A stretch of DNA of 64,000 bases from Prosopocoilus inquinatus (taxonomy: Eukaryota; Arthropoda; Insecta; Coleoptera; Lucanidae): positions 6,884,501 through 6,948,500 of the forward strand of contig CM069880.1 of the NCBI GenBank assembly GCA_036172665.1. Direction: 5' to 3'. The notes beneath the pieces were generated by a model that did no database searches, was not told the DNA's origin, and saw nothing but the letters and a program-made list of their open reading frames with translations. Shown here one piece after another: positions 24,175-34,732 of this stretch (its first letter is position 1; every line of letters starts with the position of its first letter). The translations under genes and the position numbers were made by a program.

Positions 24175-24640
24175 GAACGCCGAAAAATATGATAACATTT
24201 TTATATAATTTTTTTTCGAAAAGCGAAAAGAAATTGGTAAATTTTAGGGTATTAACATTACGTAATAGGTGCATACGAACATTTAAACCTCAATTACTCC
24301 AAAACGGTTGAGTTTATGCAATAAGAGAACCTTTTTTGTGCCAAATAATCTAAAGAATATGTTGTTTGCAATTTTTGACAAAATATGTAAAAAATAAAAA
24401 GTTACGGATAAAATACTGAAAATACTCTTACAAAACTATCCTTTAAAAACGATAAAGGATCTGACAAATATGTTGTTAATGCGCGGAAGATATTGCAAAA
24501 AACAAAATTTTCCACCTCTCTTTCATTGGTTATATAACTCCCTTATTATTTAGTTTTGGAAAAAGTATTTATAAAGGTGACCTTATTTTTCTATTCACGC
24601 TGAAAATATCGGGAGACATTTCTGAATCACTGTGTATAAA
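24175..24640. other. AT-rich, possibly transposon-derived
   Basis: There is no coding frame. The block ends TTCTGAATCACTGTGTATA at about 24620-24637, similar to the GAATCACTCTGTAT words at 12311 and 12511. This hints at a degraded element of a related family. The boundaries are not determinable. Confidence 0.3.
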
Positions 24641-25990
24641 GGTAGATGTTTTCTTTTTTAAATTTGCAATAAAAGTGTTAAAATCAGAAAGTTTTATGTG
24701 TGAGAAAAAGAAAAAGTGACGGCTCAGTTGATTATTTCATTTAAAAAATATTACGCTGATACATAAATCAATTAAATAAGTCTCTGAATTGCGCTGGTAA
24801 AATATTTACTTTAAAGTCTGGCGGAAATTTTTTTGTTAAATCATCATGAAATTAGAAGATTTTAATGGGCAATTTTCTTCTTTTCTTTCACTATGAAAAG
24901 AAGTATTATCCTCCGCATTCAATTTGCTTTTTATAAGTAAGTAATTTTTTTTGAAAAATACACCAATGGGAGTGGTGAAGCTGGCGAGGAGAATCTTTTC
25001 TGTTTACTCATCACTTAATTTATTTAATAAAATTATAGGTTTATTGCATTTGGTATTTGCGCAGTTAGGAAGTGAATAAGATATTTTATACTTGTACGCG
25101 AGAGCGTATTTTTCTATTGATGATACTGATGCTTTTGCTTGGATAAAAAAAGAGGAAGGTAACGTAAAGCGAATCCCTTTGAAGTAGGAATTTTTTGCAC
25201 TCCGTTATTCACCTTCACTAATTTCACTCGAATGCGTTTTTCAAAGCCATTTAACCGTTGCCAGACGCTTTTAAGAAACTCTGACCTCGGTTAAAAGGAA
25301 AATAAATTTCCACTTTAACAGTTTATAAACTGAGGCAAGTTTTTTTCGTTTTTTCTTTTAAATTCCGGCGGCAATTAAAAAATTGTAATCAGTTGTGAAA
25401 TTGGTTTGGTGTTAACGAGATTTGAAGTCACCATATGTTTGCATGCAACGATTTGACAACCTTCGAATAAACACATCATGCTTTTGATAATCTCTCTCTC
25501 CCGCACGTGTATGACTAACACCATGATATGCAGTTATAATTCTGAAGATAAATAGGGGTTGATATATATTTTCCTGTAGTTTTTACATAAATCGTCGCTT
25601 CAGACGCAGTATGGCGCTGTTAACATTGTTGTGTGAATAATAACGCATCCCTAATTTCGCTCACCCCAACTTTGCTCATCTTGTGAGCTGTTTCACGTTG
25701 ATAAACTGAGAATTCAAAGCGTGTTTGTTGCTCGCTTGAATTATCTCCATTTCATTTCAATATTTAAATTGCAACTTTGTCTCTGTATGATGCGCCCTTT
25801 TCTTAGAGTTCAGTCGTCACTTTCTGAAATGGCTGAAACAAGTATATAGGGTGCAGTTTTGGGTAAGCCTCAAACAATGATTTCTCTGCATAATTGTGTT
25901 GGCCAGATGTAGTATACCTGCTCATCCAACTTTCTAGCCATCAGAAAAATTTTATCAGTAAACGTATAAGTACAGAAAATAGAAACCGAG
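24641..25990. other. AT-rich non-coding
   Basis: No gene, inverted repeat or tandem repeat could be supported. The right side becomes less AT-rich as it approaches the candidate promoter at 25990. Confidence 0.4.
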
Positions 25991-26095
25991 CCACAGCGCA
26001 GATGGCGCATGCGCTAAGACATGATTCGAATGTTGTTCCTGTGGCATGGCATAGACTGTGGAAGCAAGTGTGCATTGCATAGTCAGTCCGTTGAC
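25990..26095 (+). promoter_or_regulatory. candidate CpG-rich promoter with NRF-1/Ewg palindrome
   Basis: GCGCATGCGC at 26005-26014 is the perfect palindromic site of NRF-1, the factor called Ewg in Drosophila. It lies within GCAGATGGCGCATGCGC in a locally GC-rich stretch. An initiator-like TCAGTC follows at about 26081-26086, about 185 bp ahead of the ATG at 26269. TATA-less promoters of this kind are known in insects. No transcription data are available. Confidence 0.35.
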
Positions 26096-26268
26096 TAAAA
26101 CGCGTCGGGAAGGTTGAACCAACCGATTAAAATACAAGCGATGGGTGTTCGGTATGCGCATATTTTATATTTTTTTCATTCCGGCGAATTTATTTTATTC
26201 ATGATGGAAAATTAAATTTAAGTGCTGTGTTACAGTTATGTTTTATTTATTAAAGAACTGGATTAACT

Positions 26269-26579
26269 ATGCCTGGACCAGGATTTTTATTTCATTCAAT
26301 GTGTAATAATGACGTTAAGATACGAGCAAAGTTGACGACAACCGGCTTTGCTACCCCATCTTCTAAAAAAAGACTTTACGGTAAGTATTTTATTACCATG
26401 ATTAAGCCACATTTCTCATTTTTATGTTTTAATATTTCCATTTTTTTTTATTATTTCACATTTTACATATTTTTATTTATTCCATTGTTTTAAAACCTTC
26501 ATTTGCAGTAGACAACCGCGTGGGGCTAACACACACCCTCCCCCAAGTCCTTTTACCTTCGGGAAAACTGAAAATCTGA
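26269..26579 (+). CDS. candidate two-exon small gene, 60 codons, unknown function
   Basis: Exon 1 coding runs from ATG 26269 (A at -3) to 26380, where TTTACG|GTAAGTATTTT is a consensus 5' splice site. A 128-bp intron (26381-26508) ends in CTTCATTTGCAG. Joined in phase (split codon G|TA), the frame stays open for 22 more codons to TGA 26577-26579. The peptide starts MPGPGFLFHSMCNNDVKIRA, has a basic SKKRLY at the junction and ends in SGKLKI. It has no signal peptide or membrane segment and matches no family I know. It may be a real small protein, the 5' part of a longer non-coding transcript, or chance. The upstream CpG-rich patch raises its plausibility. Confidence 0.3.
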
Positions 26580-27887
26580 ATTTTCACTCAAAGAACCTAT
26601 TTACCTATCGGAAAATTCTAAATATTTTCCAGATTTGATTTTATTCTATCTACCTTTACTGAGAGTACATACTTAGATGATTTAGGTTTGGATTTGGATT
26701 GGATATTCCCCAATCTTCAAAGTGTAGCTGAAATATTTCGGAAGCGTATGCAAAAATGATGAGTTTAGGTGATCCTGAATAATAAGTTCGTTTTCTTGTA
26801 CACACACCGGTACCAATATCCTTTCTCATTTGTTAATAATTAGTGTGTGTCAGACAGGATCGCGTGACCAACAAATTGAATATTGAAAGGCTCGTAGTAC
26901 AAAGGGAATTTTAAAAATATGCAACGCGAACCTTGTAATGGAAAACTTGCCGACGTGAATTTCATGTGAAATCACATTCGTGCGAAATTCTTAAAAATGA
27001 CTGATGTATTTACCCCTTGCCGTTTCTAATGAGAAAAATTGCCGTCGGTGATAATGATCATTTGAGATGTCTCCTGCTTTCTAATACCTTAATGGCCATT
27101 CGATTATTATAATCCTTCTTTCTAAACTAATGACGCCGGTGATTTTGGATGACTTCCTTTGCAAATTTCAAACAAATCGATTCCCATCATAAGCCTTCCT
27201 AAGCTTTCATCATGTTAATGGGCGCTATTAGTTGTAACCCCTTTTTTACTTTTTTAATTTTAGGTCGTTTTGGGAAAATTTTACCTTTTATTGTTCTCTC
27301 TGATGAAAGCGCTTCGTTTTTTTTAATTGTGCCTTAAAATTGCCCTGGCTTTTAAAAATAATTTTCAATTTAATGGTGGCAAAATAGAATGTAAAGGATT
27401 GGACAGAGAGAATAACGTAAACCGTAATATTAAAGCAGCGTGGTAATGTCTCGGAGGTATAAATCCTTACTTTCACATCTTCATATCGCGGTAAAGATTA
27501 AGAGCTTCGGTCTTTCGGAAATGCAAAACAGTCGCAGGGAACATGCAAGGCTGAATTGAGAAATGAGGCGGTGGAATAAATCACGCAGTTTTAAATCTAT
27601 TTTTGCTTCCGCGTTGACTGGTATTACGTTAAGAAGCACCAACGCCGTTTATTATTTCCTCCGCAGCTAGACAAACATTTCTTTAGCGTCGTTCAGACTT
27701 GTCCATTCCATTCAGTGAGGCAAGAATGCCTTGGCACCACTCCAGTTTACGTAAAAATAAACCCGATGCAATCATTAATGAATTAGGTTTCCCTGACAGC
27801 GGAATACGTCTATTCTTACATTAGAGAAAGCCTGCGTTTGTCTACTGCATAATGAATACAACCTAACTCACAAGAAAACAACACCAA
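26580..27887. other. non-coding, no supported gene
   Basis: No open frame or repeat could be supported. If the small gene at 26269 is real, its 3' UTR would lie here, but I see no clear AATAAA close after the stop. Confidence 0.35.
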
Positions 27888-27952
27888 AGTATTTGCAGCT
27901 CAAACCTTATTTCAATCTAGACCATTGAAATAAGGTTTGAGCTGCAAATACT
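27888..27952. repeat. perfect 29-bp inverted repeat with 7-nt spacer
   Basis: AGTATTTGCAGCTCAAACCT continuing to 27916 is exactly repeated in inverse orientation at 27924-27952, separated by CTAGACC. A transcript would form a 65-nt hairpin with no mismatch. Perfect pairing is unlike a conserved microRNA precursor, which normally has mismatches. A very young foldback, a small hpRNA or an assembly or library fold-back artefact are all possible. Confidence 0.9.
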
Positions 27953-27984
27953 CGTTACACCGCTAGATTCATACAAAAACACCT

Positions 27985-28410
27985 AAGCTAACAATTCCCT
28001 ACAAGAAAATAACCAAAACCACTTCTCTACACAAAAAAGAACATGCACAAGATCTAACCCTTTTAATTTATTCATTTGTTCTCCTACAATCAAATGAATT
28101 CAAATCAAAACAATCCAAATCAAATTCAAAAAATACCAAAGTTAACAGTTCCCTATAAGAAAACAACCAAAACCACTTCTCTACACAAGAAGAAAACATG
28201 CAAAAGACCTAACCCACCCAAGTTCAATTAAAACATTCTTCATCAAGTTGGTTTTGATTTTTTTGATGAAAGAAAAGGCAAAGAAACAGGATGACTTCTC
28301 TTAAACCAAACGATGTTTCATGGAATACAGTTGTTTAAGTGTTTGGTTTCTCGTTGACTTCCCTTGACAACAAAACCACTTCTACACAACTATAGAAACA
28401 TGCAAGAGAT
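27985..28410 (+). repeat. degenerate direct repeats of a ~75-bp AC-rich block
   Basis: A block of the form ACAATTCCCTACAAGAAAAT followed by ACCAAAACCACTTCTCTACA and an AAACATGCAAAAGA/TCTAACCC tail occurs at about 27991, 28145 and (shortened) 28369. The last two copies continue into AAGTTCAATTAAAACATT and CATCAAGTTGGTTTTGA. The spacing is irregular (154 and 224 bp). Confidence 0.7.
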
Positions 28411-28454
28411 CTAACCCAAGTTCAATTAAAACATTCATCAAGTTGGTTTTGAAC

Positions 28455-29010
28455 CAGTTCCGAATGCATGGAAACATACCCCAAAATTTAGACTAATTTC
28501 TTTTTCTGATAAAACGAACAATTCAAGATGAATTTAATCTACCCTAAACACTTTGCATTTGTAAATTTGCTTTGCAGGAGGAAGAAGAAGAATAAATTAG
28601 GGAATGTAAATAGTTATTTGTGTTTGGTCATACCTGCTTTTGTTTTTGTTCGTGTTTGCGGTAATTTCTCACGATTGCCGAGGAAGATTGAAATCGACTT
28701 CGTAAGTTTTTTATTTAATTGAACACCTAATACTTTACGTCATTTCTGAGGGAGGGGGCAAGCAGTTCCAAATGCATAGAAAATACCCGAAAGTTTAGAC
28801 CAATTTCTTTTCCTGTTAAAACGAGCAATTCAATATGAATTTAATCTACCCTAAAGACTTTGCACTTGAAAATTTCCTTTGCAGGAAGAAGAAGAAGAAT
28901 AAATTTGGGAATGTAAATAGTTATTTCTGTTTGGTCAGGCCTACTTTTGTTTTTGTTTGTATTTGGGGTAATTTCTCACGTTGTTTGCGGACGAAGATTG
29001 AAATCACCAT
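28455..29010 (+). repeat. tandem duplication, ~308-bp period, two copies
   Basis: Copy 1 starts CAGTTCCGAATGCATGG at 28455 and copy 2 starts CAGTTCCAAATGCATAG at 28763. They stay about 85% identical to the GAAGATTGAAATC word (about 28683 and 28993). Both copies keep a parallel frame starting MNLIYPK, but nearly all differences between them change the amino acid. That fits neutral drift, not a conserved protein. Confidence 0.85.
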
Positions 29011-30300
29011 GGAAAGTTATTTAAAAAAAAGGAGAGAAAAGAAACGGAAAATCCGTGATTTTTTTTGTTTATTCGGTGCTTCTTTTGCCGGTTGCTGTTT
29101 ACCCTATGAATAATAGATGATAATAACAATAATAAGTCGCGCATGACGAATAAAATTAAATAGACTATAACGTGCGCTGTTTTGTTGTTATCTTGCGAGA
29201 TTTATTGCCAGAGTACCTCGAATACTGACGAGATAATGAGGAATTAGACGCAAATCTTGATGTTTATGTTATTGAAAAGGGAATTTGCAGGAAATCGACC
29301 TATTTACTTCGACAACATTCCACATTCCAAGGCGATGAGTAAGTAAGTAAGTGACTTATGTTGAGAACGCGAGTGAATTTAGAAAGAATTTGTGTGTTTT
29401 GTCTGGTGTTTATCTCACCTTACCCCCGCAATTTGTTTTAAATAAAAGAAAAAAAAATGAAAATCTGAAAGTTAAGTGGAACGGTTATATTATTACAAAA
29501 AGGATGGATGATGGAACGAACAACTTCACACTATTGCCGCCGATGCATGCCGCATGTCGGCCGGTGCGTTGCTTAGTTCAAGTAGTTGCCAACTGTTAGC
29601 AGGTACCAACAATCTCGCTTATTAAAATTAAACGTATTTCGTTATTACTTTTTACGCGAGGCTTTTAGTTGGCGTGTATTTCATCGCAATGGAATAAAAT
29701 GGAATTGTTTTAATCCCTAAAGAAAATGAGGCGAGACAGTCTTGAATGTAACAAGGTTTTATGTAGGCCTGTTTGCATAATGGATTATGGAAAAGTCCGC
29801 CCTTTGAAATTTGACTAATTTTAATAATTAAAACAAGGAGGTGTTGGATCTGTTTAAACATTCATGATATTATCCAGGTACGTAATTTCATCTTTTTCTG
29901 TATTGTTGGCGATTTTGCATTATCTGACGGGCGGCTTATGTATTCATGTTGTTGGAAAATTCCGTGACAGTTAAAATTTTCCTTTCCCTGTCATATTAAT
30001 ATGTGTCTGTTGTAAGTTTTATGACGGGTGTAAATATTGAAATGGCCATGAAGTTATTAACCATAAATGACCATCCGTCTTATCTGAAATCACGCAGGCA
30101 GTCAAAAATCTGCTTGCGACCGTGTTCTCTTTTATGGCCTTGTTATCGTGTAGTGGGTGTTTTACATTCGAATATACATGAATGCAAACGCCATACTACG
30201 GCCGTCGGCTGTTCCATTTCCACACGCATCGTCGATACCGCAGTGTAGGCAATATTTCATTGCTCTGACGCGACCCCTGCTTATTTCAAATTTTAGGTTG
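29011..30300. other. non-coding, no supported gene
   Basis: Frames of 60 to 82 codons occur but have no domain, splice context or composition difference. A GTAAGTAAGTAAGT run near 29339-29352 is simple repeat rather than a set of splice sites. Confidence 0.4.
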
Positions 30301-30440
30301 ATCAATGAACTTAAAAAGCATTCAGGAGGGGGCATGTAGAGTTTGAAATTGGTTGGGGGGTTAAAATTGTTTCACGCGGCCGAAGGGGTGGTCGATCAAG
30401 CGTAGGGGATATTAGTAAGAGGTGGGGGCACGTCAAGGTG
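30301..30440. other. G-rich patch
   Basis: Several G runs on the plus strand (GGAGGGGGCATG at 30327, GGTTGGGGGGTT at 30352, GAAGGGGTGG near 30383, GGTGGGGGCACG near 30422) fall within about 110 bp of AT-rich sequence. This could support G-quadruplex formation in DNA or RNA. No gene is apparent. Confidence 0.35.
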
Positions 30441-30747
30441 CCGTGATTAATATAGCTTGGGCATGCGATCAGATTTGTGTAAATTGGCAACAGTGTGTGC
30501 ACTCTATATACCGTAGTCCGCGAATTTGGCAATCAATAATTCGATAGTCGACGAGATTTTTCATTTTCCCGCTTCCATTTACTACACGACTATGCATCCA
30601 ACGTTAAAACCCCCACAGATAACTGGATCAAAACATGCCGAAATTTATTTCATTTATTTTCCAGTTTTTTCTCCATTCATTTATCCTCCTACTATCAAAC
30701 AAATTCAAACAAAACAGCTAAATTCAAATTCACCCAAAATCCTCAAA

Positions 30748-30772
30748 CCCCCCCCCCCTCCCCCAACCTCCT
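30748..30772 (-). other. C11-T-C5 tract, G-quadruplex candidate on the minus strand
   Basis: Eleven C, one T and five C are followed by AACCTCCTC. On the minus strand this is a strong G-run tract. Together with the G-rich patch 300 bp to the left, it places G-quadruplex-prone DNA on opposite strands. Confidence 0.5.
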
Positions 30773-31402
30773 CAAAGAATTTCACCATCCCCAATTTGAG
30801 TGTATCTCCCACTTCTTTTTTTATAAGTAGCAAGCGCGACGGACCTTGTGTGGACCTTCTTTTAAATTGTAATATCTTCATAATTATTAAAGAACAAAGA
30901 ATATAAAATTATTTTCATCTACACATGGTGAATCAAAACACTGGTGCTAATAACTGTTTTACTTAATAATAATTGATTTTTTGCGGAAAACTACTATTTT
31001 TTTTTGTTTTAGTGTCATAGGTGACTTGTTGGGCACCGGAAGATACTTGTAAAATTAATTAGAGATTACGTTTTTAAAAATCTTAGTAAACAAGCATTTT
31101 ATTGGGGTCAACTGCTTTTTGCAGATGAAATTAGAAACTTATGATCTGTTTGGCAAAACTGGTGAAGTTTTGGTGGAAGATGATTAACATCAGTGAGATC
31201 TACGTCAATTTCTGAAGAAAATACTTTTGAATTTTCTAAATAACTCGGAAAATTTCTCGAAAAAATTCGTTTCTAGCCGAACGAATCGAGATAGCGTCTT
31301 CTGTTTTCTGCAAAAAGTAGCTTTGAGTCGCGAAACCGGCGGTTTACTTTTATTCCTAGAAATAACTGAAAAATCCCGCGACACACTAAAAATGGTCCGC
31401 TC

Positions 31403-31460
31403 TGTACTGCTCATGCGCTAAATATACAATTACTATTGACAAGAGCGCATGAGCAGTACA
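31403..31460. repeat. perfect 17-bp inverted repeat with 24-bp spacer
   Basis: TGTACTGCTCATGCGCT at 31403-31419 is repeated inversely at 31444-31460. Each arm contains CATGCGC, a half of the NRF-1-type site. The sequence to the left (31205-31414) is open on both strands for 64 to 69 codons, a sign of symmetric composition and not of a gene. Confidence 0.7.
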
Positions 31461-32314
31461 ATTTCGAACTTATTTAGAATTGTGTAAGCTTTCGTCTTAA
31501 ATTTAGAAAAGAAATGAGTGTAATATGAAAGAAAACAGATGATTAGTAAGAAAAATTTTCCAGATACGGAAATAGTAGTAGTAAGTAAGGGGGGGTTAAA
31601 TTATCCGTGTATTATTTGGCAAATGAGTATACACATGCACAAGCGTGTTTCGTAACCATTACGCCGGAATAATATTTGTTACGTTCATTGACATATCTAG
31701 TAATTTTCCGAAGAAAAATTAATCCAATTATTGCGTTAATTTAGTTAGTTACAAAGAAGTGTATTATTTGTAGTATCTTAACGCAGTTAATATCATGCAT
31801 TTAGTGGTCGAAAACGCGCACCTCTAAATCGTTTTATTATGAAAATACCTACAGCAGGCCGCGTTTCGCTAAACTTTAATTTTACAACGATCGATTTTCG
31901 TAGTAAACTGCGAGCTTTAACTACACTATATACTTCATTGTTACGCATCGATCTACTTTTCAAAGGACCTCCGCTGCAATTTGCATTCGGATTTAATTAC
32001 CTTATTCAAATACCAGCTTTTATAGTTCGCCAAACTATCAGTATGCGGAACAGAAATGAGAAATAGTTGATTTGAATTTTTAATTTTTTCGTTTCATTTC
32101 TCTTCTTTCGTGTACTGAAATATACATATTGTAGCAAATTTCAAAATCATTTTTAATATTCGACTTTAAATTCATAAACGTCATCCAACATGAAGAAGTT
32201 CCAGTAAGACGTTAATTAATTATAAAAACTTAATTTTGAAATACGTTGAGCCAATTCTTTCTAATTTTCTTTTTAAAACGGTTTATACAGTAGACAGGCG
32301 TTTTCAAATGACTG
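31461..32314. other. AT-rich non-coding
   Basis: Nothing could be supported apart from a short G run (GGGGGG at about 31588). Confidence 0.4.
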
Positions 32315-32506
32315 TACATATATTCTGTTTTTTAATTTGGAGTAGTATATCGAAATTTTGGCGCTAAAACGAGCTTTACCATTGGTCAAACGAACTTTGT
32401 CATTGGTGAATTCCCGCCAGCTACCACTGACAAAGCTCGTTTTTAGCGCCAAAATTTCAAAATATTCGCAGAATTAACAGAAAAAAAAAACAGAGTATAG
32501 TATGTG
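32315..32506. mobile_element. ~190-bp inverted-repeat element (MITE-like)
   Basis: The strongest pairing is CGAAATTTTGGCGCTAAAAC at 32351 with its inverse ending at 32458. It extends through CGAGCTTTACCATTGGT on one side and ACTGACAAAGCTCG on the other. Weaker pairing continues outward (TATTCTGTTTTTT near 32321 with AAAACAGAGTATA near 32487). There is no coding content, no clear target duplication, and the superfamily is unknown. Confidence 0.6.
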
Positions 32507-34633
32507 TGAACTCAGAATATCTTCATTTCATATTATTACATGAGGTTAAAAGAAAATGCAAATACTTTAAATGTAAACGTCATGTAGTATACCTAACCTC
32601 AATGGTACTTGAACGTCGTTGTTTGATGAGTGAGTAGTATTTCGCTTGGGTCCTTGAATTTTCCAAACTCTAGACTGGGTCTATATACTAAGAATTAAAA
32701 TAGTACTGTCAAAACATAATTTGTCAGTTTTGCATATACAGTATTCTTAATTCGATTTTTTTGCAAACACAGCTTGTCAAACAACTGTTAACCTGAGAGG
32801 AATTGATTTGTAGTTTAATTAAATGAAATAGTACGCATTGGGGATATCAAATAAATTAGAAGGTGATAATTGAAAATTGCTGTGAATTTAAATATTTGCT
32901 CGTCGCTAATTATTATTTGCTGTAACGAAATACTTTATTTTACAATCTGTCGTTAGAAGGAAGGTTCGTTTGACTGCAAGCAAGGCTATTGGGAGTTCGG
33001 TTACTGCGTTACCGTAAAAACAAAACTGCTTTCTTTTCATTATTAGAATTTTTTTGTGCATCCCAAAGTCCATTATAGTTCACGTATACCGCAGTTCGGT
33101 TTTCTCGAAACATCCGAAACTATAAAGAAAAATTTAACGCATTACGCGGCCGAATAAAAATTTATCTGCATTATAAAGCATAAAACGAAGGCGCTTAAAA
33201 TATAATTCATTCGACTCTCACTTAAGAAAAATATTCAGAAACCAGTTTAGTAATTATATTTATCATCGAAATCCCGAAGAGTTTTATTCCACTCGGCGAT
33301 GTTGCCTTAAATGGGTTCTTTATCAAAATGTATTTTGACGTGGCTCTGTATCATTAATATGTCTTTGTTTTATAAATTAAGAGTATTTTATTACCGGACC
33401 TTTTCCTTTCTCGTTCTCTTCTAAAAAAACACCTTGCATTATAAAAGCGATTTCAAATAATTCCAACGGCCGCATTTTTATTTAATCTTACTTCGATCTT
33501 AATATTAAAATTATCGAACACGTAATTAGTTACACCGAATTGTTTCGTTCTTCCAACGTTGCCAGCTCACCAATTAATTAACAACGAAAACAAAATTGTA
33601 TAGTTGCGGTCCTCGAAACCTGACATCAATGTCAAAAATTCGTAATTTTAATTTTATCATTTTGATGTCAGTATCAAATTTGACAGCAGTATTTATAGTG
33701 ATTTGATTGAGTAACATTTAGAAACTTCAGATTTAGGATCAGTTTACACCGCCGCGCGTCAGAACATTGTATTTGTCAAAGTGTACCAGGCCGCAACTGT
33801 ACCAAACCGATTATTATATTTCGCGTAATAAAATATGCAAAACATGTGTCCTTATAAGTTACCAGTACTGACCGAAATACTAGAGGATACGAATGTACTA
33901 TAAAAGTATGCAAGCCTTATAAAGATTACTCCTTCGACATTTGAATTATTCAAATTAAACTGTGCCAGCAACGCACGTTATTACATCCTGTTTTTTTTTA
34001 ATCAAAACATTGCATACTTTATAATTTTCACTTTCACACCGTATATTTTATATTAAATTTGAAACGCTTGCAAATACTTGATTGATAATTCAAATAATCA
34101 AACTGCTTTGATTTTATAGAATAATTCAAAATTGGCAATCAGAAAGAGACTTGTATACAGAGCTTTTCAAAATAATTAAAAGCGGTAAATTTATCTTGAA
34201 AAGATTTACAGCTCTTAAGTTTTGTTGTTAGTTCTTCAAGCGTTTGTTAATCCTGTTTATACACAGTCAACTAAATGGCGCACAGATTTTTTTTTTATTA
34301 AAAGAGAATTCTTTGGTCTGCTCAACCGAAAATTGGGAATTCCAAATACTCCTCTTCTGTTATTATTAATAATATACGTGAATTAACTTTAAATTCTAAT
34401 ACGTCTCATATAAGTCATTAGCTCGATTTAAAAAGGGTTCAATTAAGAGTTACGTAATGATAATAATTGTTATTATAAAAGGATCTCTAAGAAGCCACCT
34501 GCTTGATGTAATTTCGATTGAGAATAAAAAATTAAATTACACGGGCTGTAATTGACTTAATTGGTGTAACATGAAGGGGTGGTTGCGTTCTTCTGAAATT
34601 TAAGTTGTCTTTACATGGAGTATTTTGTTACAG
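32507..34633. other. long AT-rich stretch, likely intron upstream of the exon at 34634
   Basis: No open frame beyond about 60 codons, no inverted repeat and no transposon end was seen. It ends at the TTTTGTTACAG acceptor of the next feature. Confidence 0.45.
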
Positions 34634-34732
34634 GGTAGTGTGCCATGGCCTGGCATGGAAGGGCCTGGCCCGGCCTGCTTCTTTATCTTCTTTATGCAGC
34701 AATTTTTCCGGAAATAATAGCGAAAAGTCCAG
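34634..34732 (+). CDS. 5' coding exon with signal peptide, gene not identified (partial)
   Basis: A 3' splice site (TATTTTGTTACAG|G) opens the exon. After an in-frame TAG, the first ATG (34645) sits in GCCATGG, an excellent Kozak context. Twenty-nine codons plus one base follow to a near-consensus 5' splice site (CCAG|GTAAGC at 34733). The peptide has a basic n-region (MAWHGRAWPG), a hydrophobic core (LLLYLLYAAIF) and a c-region PEIIA, with likely cleavage before KSP: a classical secretory signal. The exon is clearly GC-richer than the flanks. It is probably the first coding exon of a secreted or cell-surface protein with long introns. The next exon is not recognised in the remaining 29 kb, so the family cannot be named. 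Confidence 0.65.

Noticed and set aside
27888..27952. microRNA precursor
   Set aside because: Perfect pairing without the usual mismatches, no known mature sequence recognised, and recent-duplication or artefact explanations fit better.
28528..29113. Two paralogous small proteins starting MNLIYPK
   Set aside because: The frames come from a 308-bp tandem duplication. Differences are nearly all amino-acid changing and the C-termini are unrelated, so there is no sign of protein selection.
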